Origin: Ascarosepion bandense
Taxonomy: Eukaryota > Mollusca > Cephalopoda > Sepiida > Sepiidae
DNA: 64,000 nt
Direction of reading: 5' to 3'
Assembly (NCBI GenBank): GCA_037127315.1
Contig: JBBBDQ010001028.1
Span: forward strand, 2,046,001-2,110,000
Below, in pieces: positions 22,540-33,120 of this stretch. The first letter of the stretch is position 1. Each line of letters opens with the position of its first letter. The notes beneath the pieces are model-generated. The model made no database searches, was not told the origin of the DNA, and saw nothing but the letters and a program-made list of their open reading frames with translations. A program made the position numbers and the translations under genes.

Positions 22540-23448
22540 ATGACGAAACCGAACTCGTCGATCTGATCAACCATGCTACGATCACGCGACTGAGGAGGAG
22601 GAGGAGGAGGAGGAGGAGGAGGTGAAGAAGCTGTTTTTTGCCCCTCCGTCTATTCATTAGATTTAAGAACCTAGTCAGATTTTCTGTGTTGGCTTCTTCT
22701 GTTGTTGTTGAAGATTATTTTGCGACCGGTGCTGCTTCTTCCGCCACCGGATTAATTGTAGAACACATTTTCGCTAAGTGCCCCGCGGCACCACACGTCA
22801 AACAGTGGGGTCTTCACACAGCCACAAACAGCTTCCTGTTCCGACATAAAACATCCGGAATGCTGTTAAAATTCTGTCGGTTCAGAACAGCCTTCAGACC
22901 GACATTCTTCGTCGGGACGCCCACTTTGCTGACACCTCTGGACACCTCTTCTAGTGCTTCAAACTGAGCAAAAAATCGTCAACATGATCACAAGAAATCT
23001 TCAATGGAACACCATGGACATTCACTCCTGTTTTTCTTGTTCCCATATACTCCGTCTGGAGCCGTACATTCTTCGTCATTAGGACGCTGCTTGCCAACGA
23101 CTTCATCTCCTCCTCTGATCTTAGCAGAACATCTCACATCGCCCTCGAACGTCTTGCCAAAATTTTTGGCATAATCTTTAGGCTTTTTAGAGTCTCCTCC
23201 ATTATCTTCTTGCTAATCACGATAAATTTGCGCGTTTTCACATCGCAAGTAAGCAGGGAGATCGTCTTCGAAGCAATTACATTTATGGCCTCCGGTATGG
23301 CGACCAACTCATTTCTCTTTATAAATTGTCCGTATTCTAAGCGCATCTGCTCGTAGTATACGTCGTCTTTTTTTTCTACAATCTTGGTCTATACTGATAT
23401 AGATGGTGCTACCGTCGGTTCAGCATTTGGTTGGGGAGACTCACTCAT
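22540..23448 (-). pseudogene. LINE ORF1 with zinc knuckle
   Basis: Starts at MSESPQPNAEPTVAPS (ATG at 23448). It continues through a 70-residue clean frame (YGQFIKRNELVAIPEAI), and then a block (TGVNVHGVPLKISCDHVDDF, then NFNSIPDVLCRNRKLFV) like the nucleic-acid-binding part of Tx1-type ORF1. It ends in CLTCGAAGHLAKMC, an intact CX2CX4HX4C knuckle at about 22770-22810. Stops interrupt after the first 20 residues and before the knuckle. A (GGA)n run at 22592-22622 lies near the C-terminal end. ORF1 products of this kind coat the element's RNA. Confidence 0.8.
22592..22622. repeat. (GGA)n microsatellite
   Basis: About ten GGA units, reading as a leucine run on the minus strand inside the ORF1 relic. 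Confidence 0.95.
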
Positions 23449-23650
23449 AATGGACTCCCCACAGCAGAAAAACAAAGGCAAAAAAAAAAAAATCAAAAAT
23501 TCAAACAAAGACTACACAGCACAAAGACAATAATAACGGTAAAACAAATTGACTTACAACGTACAATAAAATTTAACCGCAATATAACTCAGTTCTACTC
23601 GCACGCACCAAACCAACTCTGTCAATGTTTAAAGGATAGTTCCAGAAGTA

Positions 23651-23876
23651 AAGTCACAAAGACGGAATAGTGTTAAACAAATATATTACAAAGACAGTAC
23701 TACAAACATATACCAATGAGCGATTATTAGCGTGACTGTTTAGTCTTTCTCTGTCATAGTTATCTGCTGGAATAGATTCCACTCTTTGCTCTCTTACTCG
23801 GTATCTACAAAGCAGAATTGCTACTTATATACAGTTTGGACGAGTTCATGTGTCATATGGGTAAGTCCCCATAACA
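23651..23876 (-). repeat. Gypsy 5' LTR, U3-side part
   Basis: Continues the LTR interrupted at 20848. It starts with the repeated 19 bases, then gttaaacaaatatatta and cgagttcatgtgtcatat, and ends in ataaca (TGTTAT on the minus strand). Confidence 0.8.
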
Positions 23877-24908
23877 ATATCACACTTAACAGATTACAAT
23901 GTAATAACCTTATCTGACCATATAATCCTTTTAAAATATTATGTTATTACTCATATTGTATCTTATTTTGTTCATAAAATCTTAATTTAAGGGGTCATGA
24001 TTTTCAATATCACAATCGTTTTTTTCATCTTCAGATGTTTTTCTTAAAAGAAAATATGTTGTTATGGTTATTACTTGTGGTTGGATGCTGAAAAGTTGTG
24101 GATCGAATACACTTTTCAATTTTTTTTAGGTTTGGTTACAGAAATATTGATCGTTGAAAAATGTTTCGGGCCGAGAACTTTTCATCACACACTTTTTTAC
24201 AAAATACCGATATACAATAGATTTTTTTATTCAATCCCCTACAATGTTTTAGGTCTTTATTTAATTCGAGCAGTAGCTTAATATTATGACGTTGTATTTA
24301 GCTTTAAGGTTTAAACGCTTTGAAAGATATTCAATTACTATCTGCATTGACTGAGATGAATTAACTGTCTTAATCGCCACCACATTGTACCCACACTGTT
24401 AAAAATCTCTCAGTATTTTAAAAGACCTTGAAACTCAACTCAAAACACAAAATCTCAACTACGCTAAATTTCATTTTTTTCAGGAGAACAAATGCAGGTT
24501 TTTATTCTCTAATAAAACTGAATTTATGAATCATTTTTCTCTGAATCAACTTCAACTCTTACTCGAAAACGTCATACCCGTAACGAGACTCACAAAATGT
24601 GATGAAATCTATGAAACAAGAAATTTAAATAATACTATTCGACTTTTTCTAAATTAAAAATTTATCAATTATTATTAATTTTTAAATCGTATTGCGTTCA
24701 TGTTAATTGCAGATGCATTTGTATTGGGTGTCTTATTCTTTATTGCCAATTCACTCTGCTCACAATCATATAATAACAATCTGGGAGTTGCGATAAAAAC
24801 TAACAGAAGTACTCGTCAAAAATTAATAACAAGTAACTAAAGCAAGTTATGCTAATTCTCAAAATGCAGATTTTCTGAATGAAGCGAACAATTTGCGAGG
24901 ATAACATA
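23877..24908. other. Unassigned AT-rich DNA between gypsy and Tc1
   Basis: No recognised repeat or gene. A 68-residue plus-strand frame at 24075-24281 has no motif. Confidence 0.45.
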
Positions 24909-24910
24909 TA

Positions 24911-25103
24911 CACTCCCGATCAAAAATTTAAGACCACTTAAAAATCTTTAAAAAGAATTTTTTTTTACGGATAGATTTTAAACTTCTCCCACTTAAGGTT
25001 ACCAATACTACAATCTAAAAGGTTATGGAAACAAAAAGCTACATTCCAAACATTTTATTTAGAAATTTACATTTTTATAAAATGAGGCGATTTACACATG
25101 ATC
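24911..25103 (+). repeat. Tc1 left inverted terminal repeat
   Basis: About 193 bp, the inverse of 26101-26295, differing by small indels in A/T runs. Confidence 0.93.
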
Positions 25104-25201
25104 AAAATTATAAGACCAGGGGTATAAATTGTTAGATCTATGGTAATTCCAATGTTTTTAGTTCAGTTAGAGATTAGAAATCACTGCATAAAGGTGTTAC
25201 C

Positions 25202-26090
25202 ATGCCTAAAGCAAGCAAACTTACCGAAGTTGCGCGTTCTCGAATTCTAGAATTCCATAAGCAAGGATTGTCACAGCGGGCGATCGCAGCTAAGGTAAAT
25301 CGCAGTAAAACTGTGATTTGCAACTTTCTAAAGAACAGTGAGAATTATGTAAAAGAAAAATCCTCTGGTAGGCCCCCAAAAATTTCTCCTGCATTGAGTA
25401 AGAGAATAAGACGGGTTGTTATGAAAGACGAGGGACTTTCTTCTAGTCAAATTAAGGCAGTCACAGAAGCTGATTGCAGTCCCGTAACCATCAGACGACA
25501 CTTACGACAAAAATGCATGGTAAATAAAAAGCGTAAACAAATTCCTCGGATGCTTCCACGTCACAAGGTGCATGCTTAAAGTTTGGTCGTAAATACCAAA
25601 CATGGGACGTTGAGAAGTGGAAGAAAGTCCTGTTTTCTGATGAAAAAAATTCAATCTAGATAGCCCTGATGGCTTCCAACGATATTAGCATAACAAAAAC
25701 ATGCCTCCTGAAATTTTCTCCACACGTCATAGTGGTGGAGGTCCCTAATGGTATGGGGTATCTTTTCTTACAGAGGGGCGATGGAGCTCCAAGTGGTGAA
25801 GGGTCGTCAGACATTGGCTGGTTAGGTTAGCATGCTACAAAAAGCATCTTTGATGACGGAGGGCCATCGTTTGTGTGGGGATGGATGGTTATTCCAACAG
25901 GATAATGCTGCAATCCACGCTTCAAGACGGACCTTGACCTTTCTACAAGAAAATGGTGTCCATCTCTTGGGACATCCTCCATGCTCACCAGACTTGAACC
26001 CAATTGAAAATGTTTGAGGATGGATGACAAGAGATGTTTATCGAAATGGCAAACAATACTCAACAAAAAATGAACTTCGTGAAGCCATCT
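25202..26090 (+). pseudogene. Tc1 transposase, broken
   Basis: The first frame (25202-25579, 125 residues) is the N-terminal DNA-binding part. A helix-turn-helix (LSQRAIAAKVNRSKTVICNF) is followed by GRPPKISPALSKRIRR and a second helix-turn-helix ending CSPVTIRRHL. It stops before the catalytic part. In other frames come LFSDEK (first catalytic Asp, near 25635), LMVWG-like glycine-rich sequence near 25750, FQQDNAAIHAS (second Asp) and PCSPDLNPIEN (the Glu). The spacing between the second Asp and the Glu is 34 residues, as in Tc1 DD34E. The codon after ENV is TGA where Trp is usual. At least two frameshifts inactivate it. Confidence 0.93.
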
Positions 26091-26100
26091 TCAGAAGCTG

Positions 26101-26295
26101 GATCATGTGTAAATCGCCTCATTTTATAAAAATGTAAATTTCTAAATAAAATGTTTGGAATGTAGCTGTTTGTTTCCATAACCTTTTAGATTGTAGTATT
26201 GGTAACCTTAAGTGGGAGAAGTTTAAAATCTATCCGTAAAAAAAATATATATTTTTAAAGATTTTTAAGTGGTCTTAAATTTTTGATCGGGAGTG
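26101..26295 (+). repeat. Tc1 right inverted terminal repeat
   Basis: Inverse of 24911-25103, beginning gatcatgtgtaaatcgcc and ending gatcgggagtg. Confidence 0.93.
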
Positions 26296-26339
26296 TACTT
26301 CAAATAACATGATTTTGGCATTATTTAGATAGTTGTATT

Positions 26340-26886
26340 ATGTCAGGTCACTCTACGAGTGTTACTGATACCAGTAACCTCACACTATCTGTCGTATGAT
26401 CTTGTTATAGGTTACTAAACAGGTCTATCTACGCTTCCCTGGGGAGTGGGGAGGTTATATGTTTAGCAAAAAATAAAATAAAATGAATGCCTCTCCAAGT
26501 TTTAAGCCAGATATGTTAAACTTTTATTGATTGATTCGTTTTCTAAGGCTTATCAACCCATTGCAGATTATTTCAAACCAGAAAAATTATTTGATAGATA
26601 ATAATGGTTTTCTGATACAAATCTTACTAATTAACCCATAACTGGAGGAGAAAATGTGGATTCATACCTTTCCCGGGGCTATTTGCGTGTAAGCAAATGT
26701 AGCAAACTCAACGAGAATTTGAACTCGGCTCTTCTGTGTCATTATCCAGCACACTACCTGCATATCTTAGATTACAGTACTTGGTATTCCCAAACGGTCA
26801 CCTCCACATATGTGGAGGGAACTAGTTAATCTGCGTAGAGATATTACGACTACACATGGTCATGATGATGATGATGATGATGATAA
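26340..26886. repeat. Unclassified interspersed repeat candidate ending in (GAT)n
   Basis: Relatively GC-rich segment with several short self-complementary blocks (cctccacatatgtggagg at 26810-26827; tactgataccagta at 26364-26377). It ends in seven to eight GAT units at 26862-26884, a tail type used by some retroposons. The family was not identified. Confidence 0.35.
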
Positions 26887-28540
26887 TTGATTCTTAAATT
26901 GCTAAATATACAGGCGTATTTTTCGAAGACTCTACTTGGTCAGTCAAAGTTCCTTTAAAAATGGTTAATAAACGTCGCCATTTAAACGACAATCACTTTA
27001 TCATTTTATATTTTTACAAAAAGCACCGCATTAGTAGCATATTCCATGACCCCAAAATTATTTTCTTGGAAACAAAACAACATTTCTTTGCCTGGGGAGA
27101 AGTTCACTTTTAATCAACTCAGACACTTTTGCCAAAACTCCAGTTTTCATCTTTGGTCGATTGTTTTAATTAACTGTTATTTTTACCATGAGACTTCATA
27201 ACAAACCCTGGGGAGGCTACGGATTGACGCATGAATTTCACAGTAATAGCCTGCTTGAGCTTGTCACAACCGACAGCAATATTAATCATAATAATCTAAT
27301 TTCTGCCTGATGATTTAAAGTCTTTAACTTTGTATCAATGGATGGTGTTGGCGAGCAGATCAGCAATTTGATAGATTTTGTTATAGAGAACGGATCTGGA
27401 CTCGAGCCATTACTTACTTTCTGACCTTAGGGACGACGATGAGCAAAACTTTGACCAGTTCTTAATGGCTTCTTATTCAGTCATCGATTTATGTTGAGAG
27501 ACACATTGATCTGCAAGTTTTCTTTACACTACTTTTAAGTAATTACTGGTCTTCTAATTAACAAAAAACTTTCCATTTTCCCTTTCACCTGTATGGTGGT
27601 CGACATAGTTGCGTATCCGTTTTCAGCGTCTCTAATCGAGTTTTGAAAGTATATTTTTAAAACAGATTATTTTCACCCTTAATGATTTACACAAAAATCT
27701 CCCAAATCTATTACCATTAATAAGTTAATTTGGATACATCTGTCTTGTTTGTTATGGATAGAAAATTACTTAATATTAATAGGAGAAGACATAGTAGTAC
27801 TAAATAAACCACGATGATGAACATCTCAGTAGTAACTGAAGCACTAGTAACGTCATCAAAAGAAAAAAAACTGTTTTGCTGCAGACCATATCTGACGATT
27901 TATAAAAATAGAAATAACCTTTACTCGAGACTATTTTTTTTCAAAAGGACGAGGAAAACATATGAAAATTATTATTAGATTGAAATCAGTTAAACTCTTT
28001 GAAGTTCAACTGCTCTGGGATGACGACTGAAAAGCTAAAAGACCAGCAGAGAGCTTCAAAGACTACCGTCAAATTACCATTGACATTGCTGTTCAAGTCC
28101 TTAATTAGAATATGCGTGTTGACTCCTTATATTCATTATATATGCTTTGTATCAATTAATTTTGTTTCAAATAATTTATAACGAAGAATTAAAATTATGC
28201 CTAATATTCAAATTAAATAGTTTGAAATTTTTGTTAAATGTTGAATCTGATTTAACAGATGTTTAGTATCATTCATTGATTTAAAAATAAACTTGCTTTA
28301 TTTTATTATGTGGATATATTTTAAATTATTGAGAGGTTTTGCAATGAGTCTGGTCCAGTAAAGAAAAGTGTTGAACCTATAATGTCAAATCTAGCGTTTT
28401 AACCATGAAGCTAATACTGTAGAACGTTATCTTAACGAACAGTGTAACGACAGGAGACAATCAGGACGATAACGGAATTCTCAAGAGGTTGAAATTGAAA
28501 CGCGCTTAAAATGAAAAATATAAAAATAAAAGGAGGAAAA
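26887..28540. other. Unassigned stretch
   Basis: No recognised motif or repeat. The longest frames (about 60 residues) lack features. Confidence 0.4.
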
Positions 28541-28545
28541 ACAGA

Positions 28546-28608
28546 AAACAACAAACAAACAAACAAACAAACAAACAAACAAACAAACAAACAAACAAAC
28601 AAACAAAC
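28546..28608. repeat. (AAAC)n microsatellite
   Basis: About 15 perfect ACAA units. The Lys-Gln-Thr-Asn frame across it is the repeat itself. Confidence 0.97.
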
Positions 28609-29211
28609 GAAAACAAAAAAGCAAAAACAAAAAATAAACAAGAAGTACAGGAAACGGAATGGAAAGTCATTTAAAATAAATAAATGCATTAAAGAAATAC
28701 TTTCTTTCTATTGAGAGAAATAATAATTTCAATTTTAAATATTTATTTTTAGTTTCGTCTTTTCATTCGTTCGCTCTTTTCGCCATCTCTTTATTTTCAA
28801 TTTAAAGCAATTAGTTTAATTAGAAACAAACTAATAATGAAATATCTCAGCTCTGACAGTTCAGTCGTCAACTGAAATGCTCTTTCAGATTTTCATTTCT
28901 TCAAAAGAACACAATAGAGGACACATTCTTTCAGAGATACACTCACAGAAGGACGTACACACTTATTCTAAGCACAAACATATTATTACTTAGAATATGC
29001 CAATCAAACCTCCAGTACGTTATTGTGGCTATTTCCACCAACATGTTTTTTTTTCACACACACTTATGTCAATCATTGAGATGTCTCTGAAATCTTCAAT
29101 ACGCTTTGACTTTTGTACTGAGGTCGGGTTAATGATCGACGAACATCCAAGTCCAGGAGGACAAGTGACCTAATTTTAAACATTTTTGAATAAAAAAAAT
29201 TATAAATCCCA
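28609..29211. other. Unassigned stretch
   Basis: Nothing recognised between the AAAC array and the SINE. Confidence 0.4.
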
Positions 29212-29545
29212 CTATTTGTCTATATTTCTGAGATGAGATAGATTTTTTCACTATTTACATTATTCGGACTATTGTCCTCATCTTTGTTGCCATTTGTACG
29301 AAATTTCGGCCGTTGTACTCTTGGCTTTCTTCAGGTACTAGAAATTTAGAACCGAACCTTTCATTATGATCACTCTTATATCATTCTCATTTCTTTGTGC
29401 GAAGCCTCTTTGGTAGTTATATCCCTCTAACTCGACCCTAAGTTACTTGTTCACCACTGCTGTAGGCTGGTATTGAACTCACAACTCTTTGGGTTAAGTC
29501 ACTGGAACTAACCAACATCTATATCCACTGGGCTATGTGTCCTTA
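29212..29545 (-). mobile_element. tRNA-derived SINE (family A), best copy
   Basis: On the minus strand the head contains TAGCCCAGTGG (polymerase III A-box-like, about 29535-29525). About 45 bases later comes GAGTTCAATACC (B-box-like, 29480-29469), the layout of a tRNA-derived promoter. The body carries gaagaaagccaagag and ccgaaatttcg, then aatgtaaatagtg. It ends in ctcatctcagaaatatagaca. The same body or tail occurs at 7.1-7.5 kb and 38.86-39.0 kb, confirming a dispersed family. It lies just outside the gypsy 5' LTR. Confidence 0.8.
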
Positions 29546-29688
29546 AGGACAAGAACAACTGGGACTTAGCTTTCATTACACCCGGCGTTACGAAAAAATC
29601 TAAATTAAACAAATTACAACCACTTTCAAAAAATTATATCACGTTGAAATATGAATATTAGTTAAAAATTAAGATGTGCAAAAGCAAG

Positions 29689-29815
29689 TGTTACTGTAAT
29701 TTACACATGGACACATGAACTCCTTCCAAACAGCAGCAGTTTTTTCTTTGTGCAGAGTAGAGAGAAGTCTATCCAAGTAGATAGCTTGGATATCCGGACC
29801 AATACAGTCACAAAA
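29689..29815 (+). repeat. Gypsy 5' LTR, truncated
   Basis: Shares tgtt.gtaattta, gacacatgaactc, ggcagcagtttct-like and gaccaatacagtcac with the first half of 32880-33120, then stops abruptly in A-rich sequence. Confidence 0.85.
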
Positions 29816-29841
29816 AACAACAACAAAAAACAAAAAATACC

Positions 29842-29881
29842 CCCCCCCCCCCCCAAAAAAAAAAAAATAAAAAAAATAAAA
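29842..29881. repeat. Poly-C then poly-A tract
   Basis: About 15 C followed by an A-rich run, replacing the second half of the 5' LTR and its downstream leader. Confidence 0.9.
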
Positions 29882-29954
29882 ACAAAATCAGATCAATAAG
29901 TCGGTTTAAACATTAGGAAATACGTGCAAATACAGATCCTATATAAAAAAATAT

Positions 29955-30222
29955 TAAACACAGGGATTCTAGCTCAGATTTAATAATCATAAATCTATAC
30001 ACTTGGAAAAAGTTGAGAAAACCAACCTTGCTAAGAACTAATAAAATGGCCAGGTCTGTGACAGAGGAGAAAATCAAGTTTACAGAAGAGCTTATTACTA
30101 ATGTAACTTTTCAAGGAAGGACGTCAAAAACGTAAAAACATTTATATTAAAGAATACAGAAAATTTATTTGGCACCGACTGGATGGAGAGATTTAAGTTG
30201 TGGAACATGCTGATTAATTAAT
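29955..30222 (+). pseudogene. Gypsy aspartic protease relic
   Basis: The frame reads DLIIINLYTWKKLRKPTLL, then EKIKFTEELITNVTF. After a stop and a shift come LAPTGW-like remnants of the FGxDWM end. The catalytic D(T/S)G position lies in ATTCTAGCTCAGATTTA, where the triad is already damaged. It corresponds closely to the minus-strand protease at 18944-19207. Confidence 0.75.
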
Positions 30223-30223
30223 T

Positions 30224-31085
30224 TTGCCAAAAACGCAAAAAAACCTGACAACCGATGCAAACAATTTAATAAAAGATTTAAAACTAACTTTTCTGGGAGT
30301 TGTTTTTTGGGGCCTTGGTGGGTGTAATAAGATGATGGCAAAATTTGAGTTAAAAGATGAAATCCAGCCAGTGTTTAAGGAAAATGAGATGTGCCATTCG
30401 CCTCCTTACCAAAAATAAATGAAGAACTTGACAAACTAGAAAGAACTGGTGTCATATCGAAAATATGTGCACAGTCAATGAACTTCACCGACTGTCTATG
30501 GGAAGAAGAAGTCAAGCGAGATCTGGGTCTGCACCGATTTCTTGACAGGCCTTAATGCGCTACTCAAAGACTATCATTAATCTTTACCTAGACCGGAAAA
30601 AAATTCACGAAACTAAATTGAGGAAATTTTTTTTCAAAAATCGATCCCAGTGACTCGTATCTTCAAGTACCGGTGGAGGAAGAATGTTCTAAGTTGCTGT
30701 ATCAGCACCCATCGTGGGTTGTACAAATTCGAACGTCTACCGTTCAGGGTAAAAGTTGCGCCGGCACTTTTACAAGTGATGGACAATATGCAGAACGACT
30801 TTGACTTTGCCGTTGCATATTTAGATGGCATCTTAATGATCTGTCAAAATGTAGAACAGCATAAAGAACATGTTCATAAAGTTTTCTCAAGAAATCAGGT
30901 GTACAGGTACAAATTGAAAGAATCCAAATGCAATTTTTTATGGAGAGGATTAAATACTTGGGACACATTATCGATAAAGAGAGCATAAGACTAGATTCAA
31001 AACTGGCTACAGCAATGACAGCTCCCGAAAATGTCTCTATCTTACAAAGTTTCTTAGGATTGGCAAACTATTACTAGATATTTAT
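30224..31085 (+). pseudogene. Gypsy reverse transcriptase relic
   Basis: Upstream is CNKMMAKFELKDEIQPVFK and ELDKLERTGVISK, the connector into RT. The fingers region is degraded (LHRFLD, then FTKLN). A 112-residue frame (30650-30988) holds the palm: ISTHRGLYKFERLPFRVKVAP, then FAVAYLDGILM, then EQHKEHVHKVFSRNQ. The catalytic box is normally YLDD; the second Asp is Gly here (YLDG). The thumb continues as LGHIIDKESIRLDSK and SILQSFLGLANYY. The frame is disrupted in several places, so there is no activity. Confidence 0.88.
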
Positions 31086-31092
31086 ACCGAAT

Positions 31093-31560
31093 ATGCACAA
31101 CTTACGTGCTATGTTAAACAAACTTTTGAAAAAAGACAAGAACTGGGAGTGGACACCCGAATGCCAAGAAGCATTCGTCAAAATAAAGGAAGTCTTGACG
31201 TCAGACTTGTTTCTCACCCATTATAATCCAGAACTAGACATTATAGTTTCCAGCGACGCCAGCTCGTATGGCATTAGAGCATGTATTATGCACACGATGA
31301 CAGATAGCTCACACAAACCAATGGCTCACGCGCCAAGAACGCTTCTTCTTGCAGAAAAGAATTACTTGCAAATAGAAAAAAGTCGTTAGAGATTATTTTC
31401 GCAGTAACGAAGTTTTACCAGTGCATTCACCGTAGACACTTTACGTGGCAGACGGACCATAAACCGTTACTGACCATCTTCGGTTCTAAAAAAAAGATAG
31501 GGAATAGTATTTTAAAATTATAACTTTAAAATGGAGTTCCAGCCGTCTAAAAACTCTGTC
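31093..31560 (+). pseudogene. Gypsy RNase H relic
   Basis: A 98-residue frame begins MHNLRAMLNKLLKKDKNWEW, the loop joining RT and RNase H. It continues with IIVSSDASSYGIRACIMH (first catalytic Asp, SDAS) and SRTLLLAEKNY-like APRTLLLAEKNYLQIEKS. After a stop come degraded FTWQTDHKPLLTIF-type residues (TDHKPL). The order matches gypsy pol exactly. Confidence 0.85.
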
Positions 31561-31679
31561 ATGCCCACAGATTGTCCAGAGTAATCCCGAAACACAGATA
31601 ACCTATTGAAGATACCGTAATTGCTTCACTTCGAACAGAAGGAGAATTTAAAACCACATTATACAACACAGTAAGGGAA

Positions 31680-32850
31680 CTCCCCTGTAACTCTTGACCA
31701 AATCAAACAAGAAGCTCTAAACGATGAGTTTATCAGGCAAACCAAAACCAAAATTTGTGAAAAGGACCAACAAACTTCAGATATATTCTCTTTATGTGAC
31801 AAAGTACTGCTATATAGTGAGCGAGCGGTCTTTTCCACAACGCTACAAAGAAGAATTCTGAAAGATTTCCATGCCGGTCACTTAGGTATTGCAAGGCTGA
31901 AAAGCCTTAAGCGCAGTTATGTATACTAGCCAAACATGAATAAAGATATCAAAAACATCGTAAAATCTTGTAAAGACTGTGCCTTCGCAGCTAAGGCACC
32001 TCTAATCAAATAAAGTCCTTGGCCTCAAACGGACCGACCATGGTCTTGGATTCATATAGATTTTGCAGACTGACTAGACGGATTCTATTATAGTAGTAGA
32101 TAGATTTTTAAAACTGTCCCGAAGTTCTTAAATGTAGAAATCTCACTACAGGAGTGACAATCAATTTCCTACACGAACTGTTTGCAGATTTTGGGTAGTC
32201 AATTGTTTAATGTCAGACAATGGGATACAATTTATGTCCGGCGCTTTTAAGGATTTTTGTGAGACTTTCCAGATAAATTATATCACGATAACTCTATATC
32301 ACCCAAGGTCCAACGGACAGGCCGAGCGCTTCGTTGACACGCTGAAAAGAGATCTATAGAAAGCTAGAGACACACCCATAGAAAAAGATAGAATCACGCT
32401 CAACGATAGTACCCCATCATCATTACCTCCAGCCGAGGTAATATTTGCGCGTAAAATTAGGTCTGTGTTCGACAAGCTACTTCCCAAACAAACAAAACCT
32501 GGACGAACAACACGATACCCACAAAACGCTACTAACCCGGAGAGAAAGTTTTCTAGATGTTTCTTGATAAGTCTTTCTGGGAAATAGGTATAATTAAGAA
32601 AACAGTAGAAAATGTGGTCTACATAATTAAAAGTCTGCAGTTTACTCACCACAGACATTTAAATCAAATCACGAAACGCCTGTCGGCGATGCTAACAGCG
32701 GTCCTCCTGAAGAAAAAGAAGTAATGAATGTCATTTACGATACCTTTGACATGCCACTACCACAAGCGGCTCCGGAACTTCGCCGTTTAAAAAGAAAAAG
32801 GAAAATGACGGACTTTCTCGTCGTTAATCTAAAAAGAACAAAATTAAGAC
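31680..32850 (+). pseudogene. Gypsy integrase and pol C-terminus relic
   Basis: The zinc-binding part reads RRILKDFHAGHLGIARLK, then NMNKDIKNIVKSCKDCAF, keeping the HHCC pattern. The core is fragmented. IHIDFAD holds the first Asp, the second lies near a damaged VRQWDTIY-like block (normally SDNGxQF), and the last is in HPRSNGQAERF-type sequence around 32300. The pol tail ends in RRLKRKRKMTDFLVVNL just before the 3' LTR. Many stops. Confidence 0.8.
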
Positions 32851-32879
32851 TCTTGCGGAGTTGATACTTAGGAGGTGGT

Positions 32880-33120
32880 TGTTGGTAATTTAACCATAGA
32901 CACATGAACTCTTCCAGACTTAAATAGGCAGCAGTTTCTGCTTTGGGCAGAGAAGAGAAAGGTTTATTCCAGTAAATAGATCTGACAGCCGGACCAATAC
33001 AGTCACATTGGTAATTCTCTCATGTTGCATCTGTTTGTACTACTGTTCTGTGTTAATATATTTGTTTAACTCTATTCCGTATTTCTGTTTTTATTTCTGG
33101 CTCCTAACCAGGCTACAACA
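32880..33120 (+). repeat. Gypsy 3' LTR, complete
   Basis: 241 bp from TGTTGG to CTACAACA, with matching TGTTG/CAACA ends. It contains gacacatgaactcttcc and tgttaatatatttgtttaa. This copy was the reference used to recognise the minus-strand LTRs at 18.3 and 23.7 kb. Confidence 0.9.

Larger units (their letters stand above)
20849..23650 (-). mobile_element. Tx1/L1-like LINE nested in the gypsy LTR
   Basis: A two-ORF non-LTR element lies exactly between the duplicated 19 bases at 20830-20848 and 23651-23669. The 5' end is at the right. ORF1 with a CCHC knuckle is at about 23448-22540, and ORF2 pieces at 22500-21560. The 3' end at 20849 is A/T-rich (ACAATAATAAA on the minus strand). The RT core is absent: the sequence passes from the part after the endonuclease directly to the C-terminal CCHC-like block, so there is an internal deletion near 22180. 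A second member of the same type is inserted in another gypsy LTR at 35427-37997. Confidence 0.88.
18345..23876 (-). mobile_element. Ty3/gypsy LTR retrotransposon, rearranged, split by a LINE
   Basis: The element is read right to left. The 5' LTR occupies 23876-23651 plus 20848-20805, interrupted by a LINE. A leader with a primer-binding-site-like start (20804-20791) follows, then gag (20430-19290), protease (19230-18944), the beginning of RT (about 18850-18600), and a 3' LTR at 18545-18345. Most of RT, RNase H and integrase is missing: RT-like sequence passes directly into the pol C-terminal end and the LTR. LTR edges are TGTT/AACA-like. The proteins match the plus-strand element at 29.7-33.1 kb, for example FTxELITNxTFQ in protease. 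It cannot be autonomous. Confidence 0.88.
24909..26297 (+). mobile_element. Tc1-family DNA transposon with long inverted ends
   Basis: The element begins CACTCCCGATC at 24911 and ends GATCGGGAGTG at 26295, flanked on both sides by the TA dinucleotide that Tc1/mariner elements duplicate. The inverted terminal repeats are long, 24911-25103 and 26101-26295, with few differences. One transposase gene relic lies between them. Coding decay (frameshifts, a Trp-to-stop change) coexists with well-kept ends, so it could perhaps still be mobilised in trans. Confidence 0.95.
29689..33120 (+). mobile_element. Ty3/gypsy LTR retrotransposon, degenerate, both LTRs visible
   Basis: A truncated 5' LTR (29689-about 29815) is followed by a C/A-rich patch where the leader and gag should be. 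Protease, RT, RNase H and integrase relics come next in pol order, then a full 3' LTR (32880-33120). The bases before the 5' LTR (gcaag) and after the 3' LTR (gtaag) differ by one, consistent with a 5-bp target-site duplication. Gag is deleted and many stops are present. It is related to the minus-strand element at 18.3-23.9 kb. No env frame lies between integrase and the 3' LTR. Confidence 0.92.

Noticed and set aside
28432..28714. Overlapping frames rich in Lys-Gln-Thr-Asn or Cys-Leu-Phe-Val
   Set aside because: Translation of the (AAAC)n array.
32299..32658. 119-residue minus-strand frame
   Set aside because: Antisense to the integrase region of the gypsy element.
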